Shown piece by piece: positions 1-9,117 of a stretch of 39,349 nt of DNA. The notes under the pieces are model-generated. The model was given only the letters and a program-made list of their open reading frames with translations, was not told the DNA's origin and did not search any database. Source of the DNA: Verrucomicrobiota bacterium (GTDB lineage Bacteria > Verrucomicrobiota > Verrucomicrobiia > Limisphaerales > UBA9464); contig CANIZL010000062.1 of assembly GCA_947471985.1 (NCBI GenBank), forward strand, positions 1 through 39,349, written 5' to 3'. The position numbers were made by a program, and so were the translations under genes. Each line of letters begins with the position of its first letter. Position 1 is the stretch's first letter.

Positions 1-167
1 ACCAGACTCCCAAAGCGGCCCTGCCGGTTCTCAGCGGATGAAAATCCGGCGACGGGAGCGCTTGATCTGAAAAAACGGAGCCGGAGGTGGTCGGAAATCG
101 CCCGCCACGGACTCGCCGTAGCTATTTGAACTCACGTTTTTAGGTTCAACAGTTTCTGGGGGCCGGG

Positions 168-3100
168 GTGGCCATCCGGGACGGCGGTTCCGCTGAGGTG
201 AATCGCATGATCTTGGGCACGGATGCGGAGGGAAGCCCGGGGCTCGGTAACAAGGTTGGCATCCAGTTGCAGGATTCGGTCGGCAGCGTGGTCGGCGGCG
301 CTTCGGATGCGGATCGCAATACAATATCTGGGAATGCCCTTATCGGCGTGGAGGTTCACGATTCCAGCGATACGCGGATCCAGGCTAATTTCGTGGGCGC
401 AACGCCGGACGGCCGTCGCAGCTTGCCGAACGGACAGTTTGGCTTGTTGGTGGAACGGGCCGCGAACCTGATCATCGGGCTTAGCAATTCACTCAGTATT
501 TACCATGGGCCGACGGCGATTCAGTTGCAGGGAATCAGCGGCAGCGGCAGCGGCAGCGGCGGGGGACCGGCCGGAAGCTTGACCCATTGCTATATCGGAT
601 TGAACGCCGCCGGCGATGCTCCACTGGGTGGGACGGTCGACGGACTGGTGGTGGAAGATTCCTCCGGTTTTGCGGTGGGCGGAGGTTCATTGAGTGGCAC
701 CGGGGGCGGTCCGGCAACGCGCAACGTCTTTGCGGGCATCTCCGGCAAGGCCATGAAGATTCAGCGCTCCAGCCATATACAAGTGGGGGCAAATTATGTG
801 GGCACGGATCGCACGGGAAGCATCAGCCTGCCCGTGGGTCTGGGTATTCTTGCCGTGCAGGTACGGGATTTGATCATCGGAACCCCCGAAACGCCGAGCG
901 TGTACAACGGTGAGACGGCGATGCGCCTGCAGAGCGTCGGAGGTGGCGGCGGTGGAGGAAGCGGCAGTTTGGTGAATTGTCGGATCGGTATAAATGCCGC
1001 GGGTACGAAGCCGTTCGGGGCCATGATGGACGGCGTGGTTTTGGAGGATTGCTCCGAGTTTTCCATCGGCTCCGGTGGCGGCGGTGGCGGAGACAGCAGT
1101 GAAGCCGCGGCGGCGCGCAATATCTTCGCGGGTATAGCTTCGACGGCGATGCAGTTTCTCCGATCAACGAATATTGTGGTGGGCGCGAACTATGTCGGTA
1201 CGGACGTCTCCGGGAATATCAGTCTTCCGGTGGGCTTGGGAATCCTCGCCCAGCACGTCCGCTCCTTGGTTATCGGCACCCCGGTCTCCCCAAGTGTGTA
1301 CAACGGGGAAACGGGGATCTGGCTTCAGAGTGTGGGCAGTGGGAGTGGCGGGGGCGGGGGCGGCGGGGGCAGTTTGGTGAATTGCCGCATCGGATTGAAT
1401 GCCGCGGGTTCGGAGGCGTTCGACACCATGATCGACGGTCTAATTCTGGAAGATAGTTCGGAGTTTTCCATTGGCTTCGCGGGCGGCATTGGTCCGGGAG
1501 GTGGGGACAGCAGTGAAGCCGCGGCGGCGCGCAATATCTTCGCCGGGATCCAATCCTACGCGATGCAATTCCTGCGTTCGACGAATATTCTGGTTGGCGC
1601 AAACTATGTGGGTACCGACAGCACCGGTGCCACCAGTCTGGCCGTCGGCACAGGCATAGCGGCCGCGCATGTGCGGAATCTCACCATCGGGACCCTCCGA
1701 TCGGCCAGTATCTATAACGGGGAGACAGCCATGTATTTGCAAAGCGTCGTCGGGGCCAGCGGGAGCGGCAGTGGCAGCGCCAGTGGGGGCAGTAGTCTGG
1801 TCAATTGCAGAATTGGATTAAATGCGGAAGGGACCGAGGCCTTTTACAATTTGATTGACGGCGTGGTTTTGGAGGATTGCTCTGGTTTTACCATCGGCCT
1901 CGGGGGAGGGGGTGGCTCGGGCGATAGCAGTGACGCGGCGGCTGCGCGCAATATCTTCGCCGGCATCGAAGCGTCTGCGATGCGCTTCCTACGTTCGACA
2001 AATATCCAGGTGGGGGCGAATTACGTCGGCACGGATGTCACTGGGAACACGGGATTGGCGGTGGGTGTGGGTATCGCCGCCGAACAGGTGCGCAACCTGG
2101 CCATCGGTAGCGTCGCAGCCCTCAGTGTCTTCAATGCGTCCCAGGTTGGGGTCAGCCTGCGACGCGTCGGTCGAACGGTTGCCAGTCTTGATGTTAACCG
2201 CCTGATTCATTGTTACCTGGGCGTGCATGCGGATGGAGTCAGCGGCTTTGGTGGCACGGCTGGGGGGGTGCAACTCCAGGAGTGTGAGGATGTACAGTTG
2301 GGGGAGGCCGGGAGCGGCTCGGGCAACGTGTTTGGCGGGCTGTCGACGGCCGTGGAAATTGAGCGCTCCAACCGGATTAAGGTGCATAACTCGCGGATCG
2401 GGACGGATGCATCGGGCACGCGGCCGATTCGCAATTTGGGTGTGGGGGTCTTGATTTCGGGCACCTCCCATGATGTGGAGATCGGGGGCGAAAAGCTGCG
2501 GGAGGGAAACGCCATCGCGCATTGTGCCCTCGCTGGCATTCGCATGGCAGGTAACGGGGACAACGTGTATTTCAAAGCCAACCAGATTTACGGCAATCTG
2601 CGGCCGATTGAGCGGTTGCTGAGTGGTCTGCATTTTCCGCGCATCACCCGGGCGTTTCGTGGTAGTACGCATGTTGAGGGCACACTGAATGGTCAACCGG
2701 GGGATACGGTGCGGCTGGAGTTTTTCGCCCACCGCCCGGAGGTGCCCACGGAGGGCGAACTCTATCTGGGCGCCATCAATGTCACGTTGAACGATCTCGG
2801 GGCAGGGGCCTACAACACGGTCTTTCCCCGATCAGCGCCTGGCGGTTGGCGGGTGGCGTCGACTGCATCCGACTCATTCGCCGGGACGTCGGAGTTTTCG
2901 GCCAGCTTGCCGATTAGTGTTGCGCCGGATTCCGATGGGGATGGTTTGCCGGATTTCTGGGAGGCGCGGTTTCCTTCGTGCCTGAATCCCTTCGTACCGG
3001 ATCCATTGAATGAAGACTGCGATGGTGACGGGTTTACCAATCTCCAAGAATACTTGGCGAACACAGACCCGACGAAGCCGGATTCGTTCTTGCGGGTGGA

Positions 3101-3317
3101 TACCATGACAGTCAGCAACCTGGGCGCTGGCAATCGGGTGCAGGTTTCGTTCCTTGCGGCAGACGGACGTCAGTATGGACTGGACCGCAGTGTTGATTTG
3201 AATCACTGGTTGCGAATTGTGACGGTCGTGCCGGATGCCGCGGGGCGAGTGACCCTCGTGGATCTCAATGCCCCGGGAGGCTCTGCGCACTACCGCATCG
3301 CTGCGGAATTCCCCTGA
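168..3317 (+). CDS. Right-handed beta-helix repeat protein with Gly-rich loops and calcium-type C-terminal tail; N-terminus probably missing
   Basis: Predicted 1049 aa. The body is built from repeats of about 132-140 aa, each carrying a GANYVGTD-like strand, an SVYNGET-like strand, a CRIGLNAAG-like strand and an RNIFAGI-like strand, as in right-handed parallel beta-helices. Low-complexity Gly/Ser stretches (about nt 538-570, 942-970, 1337-1374, 1759-1795) sit at the same place in successive repeats. From about residue 920 there are DSDGDGLPD and DCDGDGFTN motifs resembling thrombospondin type-3 calcium sites, followed by a beta-rich tail common in Verrucomicrobiota surface proteins. The start used is a GTG at 168. 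The frame is closed by TAG at 141-143, so no signal peptide can be attached, and the protein begins in mid-helix. A 5'-truncated or frameshifted surface or secreted protein is likely. No catalytic motif was recognised, so function is unknown. Confidence 0.72.
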   Translation: MAIRDGGSAEVNRMILGTDAEGSPGLGNKVGIQLQDSVGSVVGGASDADRNTISGNALIGVEVHDSSDTRIQANFVGATPDGRRSLPNGQFGLLVERAANLIIGLSNSLSIYHGPTAIQLQGISGSGSGSGGGPAGSLTHCYIGLNAAGDAPLGGTVDGLVVEDSSGFAVGGGSLSGTGGGPATRNVFAGISGKAMKIQRSSHIQVGANYVGTDRTGSISLPVGLGILAVQVRDLIIGTPETPSVYNGETAMRLQSVGGGGGGGSGSLVNCRIGINAAGTKPFGAMMDGVVLEDCSEFSIGSGGGGGGDSSEAAAARNIFAGIASTAMQFLRSTNIVVGANYVGTDVSGNISLPVGLGILAQHVRSLVIGTPVSPSVYNGETGIWLQSVGSGSGGGGGGGGSLVNCRIGLNAAGSEAFDTMIDGLILEDSSEFSIGFAGGIGPGGGDSSEAAAARNIFAGIQSYAMQFLRSTNILVGANYVGTDSTGATSLAVGTGIAAAHVRNLTIGTLRSASIYNGETAMYLQSVVGASGSGSGSASGGSSLVNCRIGLNAEGTEAFYNLIDGVVLEDCSGFTIGLGGGGGSGDSSDAAAARNIFAGIEASAMRFLRSTNIQVGANYVGTDVTGNTGLAVGVGIAAEQVRNLAIGSVAALSVFNASQVGVSLRRVGRTVASLDVNRLIHCYLGVHADGVSGFGGTAGGVQLQECEDVQLGEAGSGSGNVFGGLSTAVEIERSNRIKVHNSRIGTDASGTRPIRNLGVGVLISGTSHDVEIGGEKLREGNAIAHCALAGIRMAGNGDNVYFKANQIYGNLRPIERLLSGLHFPRITRAFRGSTHVEGTLNGQPGDTVRLEFFAHRPEVPTEGELYLGAINVTLNDLGAGAYNTVFPRSAPGGWRVASTASDSFAGTSEFSASLPISVAPDSDGDGLPDFWEARFPSCLNPFVPDPLNEDCDGDGFTNLQEYLANTDPTKPDSFLRVDTMTVSNLGAGNRVQVSFLAADGRQYGLDRSVDLNHWLRIVTVVPDAAGRVTLVDLNAPGGSAHYRIAAEFP
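381..2390 (+). repeat. Tandem in-frame repeats (about 400 bp units) inside the beta-helix gene
   Basis: Using the VGANYVGTD strand as phase mark, units run roughly 381-782, 783-1178, 1179-1592, 1593-2009 and 2010-2390. Unit lengths are multiples of three (396, 414 and 417 nt for the central units). A 38-nt block is identical at 1092-1129 and 1506-1543, which points to fairly recent duplication or gene conversion. Length differences between units come mainly from the Gly/Ser-coding stretches. Confidence 0.8.
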
Positions 3318-3773
3318 GATCGGTTCAATCAGATGGTGAAACTATGGCCAAATTGGGGATCGGTTGAAGGGAACAGTTCGATGTGCCATCCTCCCTATCG
3401 TCATGGGATGACAGGCTCAATGTTTCCAAGTCCCGCTCCCGCAGCGTGCCCGGTTCACAATTTTCACAGCAACCTGCCAGGTTCCCCATTCGCCCCCACT
3501 GGAGATCGTGCCAGGTTCGCTATCTTCGCCGGATAGGGAGCCAGCCTCAGTATCTTGCGGGCGGGGCATCACCGCTGGTGATGCAGCAGGCGGCGGAGTG
3601 AGCTATCGCGGTGGTACTGGTCCGGAACGGGCATTTTTGACCGTTGGCGAGCCCAGTTTGCGGGTCGGCGGTGCACCGGGAGGTACGATGAGACCTGCCA
3701 TGTGCAGAGCCCGCCCCATCCGGCCTTGGGGTTTCGCCGGTTCGGCCGGTTGAAGGTTGGGTTCTTTGGCCTG
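3318..3773. other. Gene-free stretch left of the RAYT, with three short repeats
   Basis: No credible coding frame was found. The stretch contains three copies of a short repeat reading GTGCCAGGTTC-like on the + strand (3446-3458, 3474-3486, 3508-3520). The remainder, 3540-3773, shows nothing recognisable. Confidence 0.6.
3446..3520 (-). repeat. REP-like repeat cluster, left side of the RAYT
   Basis: Three degenerate copies of GTGCCAGGTTCAC lie at 3446-3458 (GTGCCCGGTTCAC), 3474-3486 (CTGCCAGGTTCCC) and 3508-3520 (GTGCCAGGTTCGC). They are the reverse complement of the GTGAACCTGGCAC copies on the other side of the transposase gene. RAYT proteins are known to be associated with REP elements; assigning these as its REPs is an inference from position and orientation. 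Confidence 0.6.
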
Positions 3774-4743
3774 TCAGCCGATGGCGGCGACGCGCAGGTC
3801 GCGGAAGACGCTGATTCCGGGGAGTGGCACACCTCGGATGGGGCGGGCCCCATCCTTCCGCTTCGGGCTGAAGCGGTCCCGAAACCGAATGAACTGCTGA
3901 TCCACAAACTCCCGCGAACCCAGAATCACTCCATCGCTGAAATGCCGTATCCGCAGGCGCAGCACTTGGCCCCCGCCCAACTCGCCCCCCCGCGCCAGTT
4001 CGGCGCGGATCGTGTCCGGGTCCAGGACCTGTTTGTCGCTCGCATTCGCGGAGCCGGCCGTCACGAAGAGGAGGCACCGGTAGGCGGCCGCCGCCGCCGG
4101 CCAGTCCTGGGGTTCCAGGAAGCTCATCAATCCCTGCTGGATCATGCGGTTGCCCACCAGCGCAGCGGCGTAGCCGCAGTGGCGGTAGTCCTTCGGATCC
4201 GAGACCAATCCCGCTCGCACGGGATTCAGATCAATGTACGCCGCCAACGTTTTCAAAGCGGTCGGGGAATCCTCCACTAGAAGACTCGTAAAGCGTTCGG
4301 CCCACAGGGTACCGAAGCGCTCGTTCCGTTCGTTGTACCACCGGCTGAAGCTCTGCTTGAACTCCTTCATAAAGGCCGACACATCCCCCTGACGCGCTTC
4401 CACCGACGCCCGGATGGTTGCATCGATCTTCCCCCGTCTGTTTTAAGCTCTCCTGCGCCAGCACGGTCCAGACGCCCTGCGGGCCGTAGAACGCCGTCAG
4501 CTTCTCCAGCAGGGCCTCCTCGGAGAGTTCGGTCGGTGGAGGGATCCGCACCAGCAGGTGGAAGTGATTGGACATCATGCAGTAGGTCAGCACCTCCACA
4601 CCGCAGAAGCGGGCTAGAGGCCAGAGGAGCTGGACCAACTTCTCCTTCCCCAGGTCATCCAACAGCATTTGCCCGCCCACAATCCGTGAAAGGCAGTGAT
4701 ACACCGCCGTCTCCCCGACCGGTTTGATCCGTTTCAGTCTCAT
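3774..4743 (-). pseudogene. REP-associated tyrosine transposase (RAYT, IS200/Y1 family), frameshifted
   Basis: Two overlapping frames together make one RAYT. The 5' part starts at ATG 4743 (MRLKRIKPVGETAVYHCLSR) and carries the HUH-type metal motif in SNHFHLLVR. The 3' part carries FMKEFKQSFSRWYNERN and the family signature AAYIDLNPVRAGLVSDPKDY, where the catalytic Tyr is expected, and ends at 3774 in a normal-looking ISVFRDLRVAAIG tail. Continuity breaks between LKQT and KIDATIRASVEA, at about 4424-4445, most simply by a one-base change in the C5 run at 4431-4435 (G5 on the coding strand). Apart from that the protein is full length, so this is either a recently disabled gene or a sequencing error. 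Domesticated RAYTs act on REP palindromes and usually occur as single copies. Short repeats flank it on both sides. Confidence 0.85.
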
Positions 4744-5106
4744 GTTGTTCTTCGTGATGTTTGCGGACCCCACCCAACGGGGCGGGGTTCCACGCCCTGC
4801 TACGAAGATTTTGGGCAAGTGTTACAGACTTTCTTTCAGGGAGCCTGCGACCATCTCCAGAGGCCGGGAATAGGAAGCCTGGTACGCTATCGGACGGGCT
4901 ACAGATCAGTGAACCTGCCACCCAATCTGGCGCGCGTGGGGGAATAGGGAGCGTGGTACCACTTGCTGGTGGCAGTGAACCTGGCACGGGTTTATTGCCG
5001 TACAGGGAACTTGGCACTTTTGGGGGTAACTATGAACCAGGTACCTTGGCGTGCTTTCGCGGATAGCGGGGGGCGCGCTTGGCTGCGCGTGGATTCGGTG
5101 GGGGCG
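4744..5106. other. Gene-free stretch right of the RAYT, with short repeats
   Basis: No credible gene was found. The stretch contains several CCTGGYAC-core repeats between about 4868 and 5045, including two copies of a second motif of the form AATAGGRAGCSTGGTAC (around 4869-4886 and 4932-4949). Confidence 0.6.
4909..5045 (+). repeat. REP-like repeat cluster, right side of the RAYT
   Basis: Copies are GTGAACCTGCCAC (4909-4921), GTGAACCTGGCAC (4975-4987) and GGGAACTTGGCAC (5005-5017), followed by a related TGAACCAGGTACC at about 5032-5045. Their orientation is opposite to that of the cluster at 3446-3520, so the transposase gene lies between inverted repeat clusters. Confidence 0.6.
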
Positions 5107-7776
5107 TTAGAGCGTTTTGAGGTAGGTGATCAGGGCTTCCAGTTGATCCTCGGCGAGCACGCCTTCATAGCTGGGCATTGCCGTCTCCGAGTCTTGGAAA
5201 CCTTGGACGATCCGGGCAGCGGGGGCTTGGATCGATTCTCGCAGGTAGGATTCGGTGGCGGGAATATGCGTGCCGTCCGCCATCGTCACGGTGCTGCCAA
5301 ACAGGCCTTTCCATGTCGGGCCCACCTTGCCCAGGACGGTGCCGTCGGTCGAGTGGCAGGCACTGCAGCCCATGAGTTCCGCCACCCGCTTGCCCGCTCC
5401 CGCTGTGGCTGGGACGCGCACCGTCGGGACTCCTGATCGCGGCGTTAGATCGATGGTGAGGTTCTCGAATCCCTCCGCCGTGGAATCGAAGGGCGCCAAT
5501 TCCGAAGGTGTCAGATAGGCGTTTTGTGTGAAGGGTTGGCCCGCTGCCGTCTTGAGTTGCCATCCGACGCGAAGTTGCATGGCGGGTTTCATCCCCGGGA
5601 TGCCCAGGAAGACGCACTTGCGATCCTTCGAGAGGTAGGCACTGCTGGGGATCTGAGTTTCTTGTCCCTTGCTGCCGTCCAACTTGAAATGCGGAGAGCC
5701 ATAGCCGGACGTCCGCCGATAATTCCAATGTTCCGCAATATAGTTCCCCGGATCCCGCGCCGTGCGTTCATCGAGTTTGACGTCAAAGCAGAGGAAAATA
5801 CCATTGGTCAGGGCGATTACTTCCCTGGGTAGGGTGGCAGGGGCGCCGGTGTAACGCAGACGCCCTAGCCCACTAATTTGCGGTGCGGAGGAGCCGAATA
5901 TTTGGAAACCGGTGAAGTAAAGCTGACCGTCGATCGGATTCACGGCGCCACTCATCGGTGGGAAATTTAGGTCGCGTGTGACGCTGACGACAGCGGCTTG
6001 CGTGGGGGATCGTTGCGGATTGCTCAAGACCGCGAAGATCTCCGGCCGGTAATAGCCGAAATGAATCATCGTCTCGTTCAGAGGGCCCATGCGCGCGTCC
6101 ACTAACCACGCCTGGCTCGCGCCCGAGGCGTTCACTGGGTAGGGAATCCAGACCCAAGGCTCCGTGATGGGTGCCGGGTACTTTTCCTCGGGAAGGAGGC
6201 TACTGAGAAAACCGTGGAATTGGTTCTCCCGAATGAGATGGATCGGAGTGGCTGGTACATAGTGTCCTTGTTGGTCGCTGGCCGTGATCACGCCGCTCCG
6301 GGGATGAACGCCAAGGTATGGAGCCCGCAGCCCCCGGGCGATGACGTGCGTGGACTGACCGTCGGGAGCAATGCGAAGTATGGCACCATTGTCCTTACCC
6401 AGATGCGACATCTGGATGCCGCCTTTGGCGAGCAGAAAGGAACCGTCCGGCGCCAGCTTCAGGGCCTGCGCATATTCACGGGTTTCGGCGGTTTGCCCGA
6501 AGGCATTACTGAAAAGTTGGTGTACGTCCGCCTCCTTGTTTCCATCGGTGTCCCGCAAGCACCAGAGGCCGTTGCGATCAAAGACAAAGATCTCGCCGTC
6601 ACGGATCACCAAGCCTTGGGGTTCGTGCAACCCCGACGCGAAGCGGTGCCAGCGTACTTCACGAAGTTCCGCACCCAGTCCATCGATCAACCACACGTCA
6701 CCGTCGAAGGTCACGGCGGCCGCCCGGCCGTCGGCGAAAAAGGCGAGGTCCGCCAGTCGCACATTACGCCGCCAGGGGTTATCCACCGGCAGCTGCAGAG
6801 AATCCACTTCCCACGCATTCGTGCCAGACGACATCGTCCACGACGTGGTGATTTCCTGTGGCCAACGCGTGGAGGGAAGCGATGGCGCCGCGCTCCGCGG
6901 AATTGTTCGATCAAAGGCGGTCCGATCGGGGCCAAGGGATACTCGGAAATCCAGCGGGATTTCCATGGCGGGAAGCTGGACCGCGTAGAAGCCCTCGGGG
7001 CGGTTTATCAATTCGAGGCTGCGGATGTCTTCGGGCGTCGAATCAGCCAATTCCACTTGGATGTTGGGTGTGAGGTCTCCGGTCGTCGAGCCCAGCAGCA
7101 ACCACAACGGATGTGGTACGCGGTTGAGATGGAACTGCCGCTGCACTCCGCGACGCCCCCTTTCCGGCACGGCGCGGACGACCTCGGATACCAAGACGCC
7201 ATCGATCTCGTACTCGAGTTGTACCCCGGCGTCCAGCAGGCGCACGGCGCGGAATTGTCCGGCGGCTTTCGGGAGTGGGCCTCGCCCCACCTCGGCGGCA
7301 TCCGGGCCGGGCTCCCTCGGATCGGTCAGTGAAAATGCCGGGCCGATCTGCCATCCCGGATAGATTCCATTCAGCAGCCACGGAGTGCCGAGAATTCGGG
7401 GCAGATCTTCCTGTCCTTCCCGGGCCTTGGTGCCCGGGGATTTGTAGGAAATGCGGGACATCGACGTGGCGGAAACTCCGGCGCCATACCAAATCGCCGA
7501 CATGCGGAGAAGTTCCGTATCGAAGCAGGCCCAATGATTGTTCCCGAGATTTAGAATCAATCCCCGGGGAGTAAGGTTGTTCGTGGCGGGAGCCCGGCCC
7601 ACGGTGCGGGCATCCAGGGATGACGAATAAAAGGGGAAATCCGCTTCCACAAAATCCGCCCACTGTGCCGGTGTCGGCGCGGCGGGAACCGGTGATGGTT
7701 CGGCGGCGAGGCTGGCCTTTCCCCAACGAAACACCGCCAGGAGAATCACCATCCGAAGGAATTGCGACGCCGTCAT
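5107..7776 (-). CDS. Exported DUF6797-like / beta-propeller / cytochrome c protein
   Basis: Predicted 889 aa. The ATG at 7776 is chosen because it gives a signal peptide (MTASQFLRMVILLAVFRW, cleavage near SLAAEP) and overlaps the upstream stop as ATGA. The N-terminal part (FVEADFPFYSSSLDARTVG, NLTPRGLILNLGNNHWACF) resembles the DUF6797 domain of Verrucomicrobiota. The middle (FVFDRNGLWCLRDTDGNKEA, LAPDGSFLLAKGG, ARGLRAPYLGVHPRSG) looks like a PVC-type beta-propeller of the sugar-dehydrogenase/PQQ-like class. The last ~90 residues are a class I cytochrome c, with CSACH heme attachment near residue 804 and a probable axial Met in AMPSYEG. A periplasmic redox role is likely, perhaps electron transfer coupled to oxidation of an organic substrate; the substrate is unknown. 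Translation is probably coupled to the Tat protein gene upstream. Confidence 0.8.
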   Translation of the reverse strand: MTASQFLRMVILLAVFRWGKASLAAEPSPVPAAPTPAQWADFVEADFPFYSSSLDARTVGRAPATNNLTPRGLILNLGNNHWACFDTELLRMSAIWYGAGVSATSMSRISYKSPGTKAREGQEDLPRILGTPWLLNGIYPGWQIGPAFSLTDPREPGPDAAEVGRGPLPKAAGQFRAVRLLDAGVQLEYEIDGVLVSEVVRAVPERGRRGVQRQFHLNRVPHPLWLLLGSTTGDLTPNIQVELADSTPEDIRSLELINRPEGFYAVQLPAMEIPLDFRVSLGPDRTAFDRTIPRSAAPSLPSTRWPQEITTSWTMSSGTNAWEVDSLQLPVDNPWRRNVRLADLAFFADGRAAAVTFDGDVWLIDGLGAELREVRWHRFASGLHEPQGLVIRDGEIFVFDRNGLWCLRDTDGNKEADVHQLFSNAFGQTAETREYAQALKLAPDGSFLLAKGGIQMSHLGKDNGAILRIAPDGQSTHVIARGLRAPYLGVHPRSGVITASDQQGHYVPATPIHLIRENQFHGFLSSLLPEEKYPAPITEPWVWIPYPVNASGASQAWLVDARMGPLNETMIHFGYYRPEIFAVLSNPQRSPTQAAVVSVTRDLNFPPMSGAVNPIDGQLYFTGFQIFGSSAPQISGLGRLRYTGAPATLPREVIALTNGIFLCFDVKLDERTARDPGNYIAEHWNYRRTSGYGSPHFKLDGSKGQETQIPSSAYLSKDRKCVFLGIPGMKPAMQLRVGWQLKTAAGQPFTQNAYLTPSELAPFDSTAEGFENLTIDLTPRSGVPTVRVPATAGAGKRVAELMGCSACHSTDGTVLGKVGPTWKGLFGSTVTMADGTHIPATESYLRESIQAPAARIVQGFQDSETAMPSYEGVLAEDQLEALITYLKTL

Positions 7777-8996
7777 GGCTGGCTCAGGGATAGAAACCAT
7801 GGCGTGCTGGCAAGGCCGCCCCAACTGGACGGATCGTGATTGGCGAGGAAAATTCGGCGCAGCGTTTCATCGTAGGGCACGAGGGCCGTCCAGAGCGTGC
7901 CGGGGGAATTCTTCCAGCGGGGATCGGCAGCCTCGCCGTCGATCCGTTGGAATCGCGCTCCCTTCATTTGCTGGTTCCACATATACTCCCGGTTGGTGGC
8001 GATGAGGCGGTCAATATCCGGGCGTTGAAAGCTCAGCCGATGCTCAAAGGCATCCACGATGCCTTCGACGTCGATCTGATAATAGCCGCCATTGGGATGA
8101 ACTCCGACCCAATGCCGTGGTGAGCCGTCGGGGCGGTAATCCCACGGCCCGGCGGGATCCCAATAATTCCAGACGGAATATTTTCCGCCGTCGCGAGTGC
8201 GGAGGCGTGATTTGAGAAGTTCAAACCAATGCCCCGCCCGCTCTTGGTAGACTGGCTTGCGGGTGACGTCGTAGAGCGCGAGCAACCAGCGGGCGATGTG
8301 GTTTTGCTTATTGGCCGGGTGCGAAAAGCCGGTCGATTTCCGCGTGGCGTATCCCGCGGACCAGGTATTCGATGGGCGGCTGATTCCGAAGGTGGGCACC
8401 ACCCAGAGGCCGCCCCCTTTGACTTCGCGCCAGCAATCGCGGCTGTCCCATTTTAGGAAAATGCGCTCCGCCAATTCCAAGTAAGACCGCGCCCGTTCAC
8501 CCCACGTCGCGTGCAGTGCGGGGGTCTGGGAAATCTTCTTCGCCATCAGCACGATGGGCCGGAGCAGCATGGCTTCGCCCAGCAGACTGTCCGCTTGGTA
8601 CTCAGGAGTTTCACCGCCACTGCCATCCCCTTTGGGCCAGCCGGGGTAACCGTCCAGCTCCACCACCGCCCGACGAAGAATCGCGTCGGTCCAGTCCACG
8701 AACTGCTCCACCCACCGTCGATCCCGCGTGGCCAGGTATCCGTAGTAAAAACCATTGAGAAACGGACTCACCAACCAGCCGAGTTCCTCGCCGAGTTCGG
8801 TGTCGGCGTAGCGTCGTTGTGATTGATCTGTGATATTCTTATTCCAACGTGTCAGCCAATCGGGCGGTGCCGCCGGCGGTCGGGCGTCATCGGCGCAGAC
8901 CAAAGCGGTTCCGCCATTACCCAGTGCCGTTGCCAGCCACAGGGTGTTGGTGGCGAGTCCGCCCACAAAGGCGCGACGGGAGAGGACAGGGGACAT
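7773..8996 (-). CDS. Tat-exported protein of unknown function, possible alpha/alpha-toroid carbohydrate enzyme
   Basis: Predicted 407 aa. The ATG at 8996 is preferred over longer in-frame options because it begins MSPVLSRRAFVGGLATNT, a twin-arginine signal (SRRAF) followed by a hydrophobic stretch. The mature part is rich in Trp and Tyr and in helical segments (FLNGFYYGYLATRDRRWVEQ, QNHIARWLLALYDVTRKPVY, YSVWNYWDPAGPWDY). This resembles alpha/alpha-barrel polysaccharide lyases, epimerases or hydrolases, but no family was recognised with certainty and no catalytic residues can be named. Its stop codon overlaps the start of the DUF6797/cytochrome gene by four bases (ATGA, 7773-7776). It lies 121 bp downstream of a secreted phosphodiesterase on the same strand, so an exported substrate-processing operon is plausible. 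Tat export suggests folding or cofactor loading in the cytoplasm. Confidence 0.72.
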   Translation of the reverse strand: MSPVLSRRAFVGGLATNTLWLATALGNGGTALVCADDARPPAAPPDWLTRWNKNITDQSQRRYADTELGEELGWLVSPFLNGFYYGYLATRDRRWVEQFVDWTDAILRRAVVELDGYPGWPKGDGSGGETPEYQADSLLGEAMLLRPIVLMAKKISQTPALHATWGERARSYLELAERIFLKWDSRDCWREVKGGGLWVVPTFGISRPSNTWSAGYATRKSTGFSHPANKQNHIARWLLALYDVTRKPVYQERAGHWFELLKSRLRTRDGGKYSVWNYWDPAGPWDYRPDGSPRHWVGVHPNGGYYQIDVEGIVDAFEHRLSFQRPDIDRLIATNREYMWNQQMKGARFQRIDGEAADPRWKNSPGTLWTALVPYDETLRRIFLANHDPSSWGGLASTPWFLSLSQP

Positions 8997-9117
8997 GACG
9001 CCGGCCAAACTAGGCGGATTCCCCAATGATTTGAAAGATCCGAAGTGGGAGTTTTCCAGCCACTGGGGATTTCCAGCCAACCGGGGTACGCCCGCACTGG
9101 CGGCGGGAGGCGATCTC

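Noticed and set aside
3547-3773. Possible small gene right of the left repeat cluster
   Set aside because: Frames here have no plausible start with ribosome-binding site and no recognisable protein pattern.
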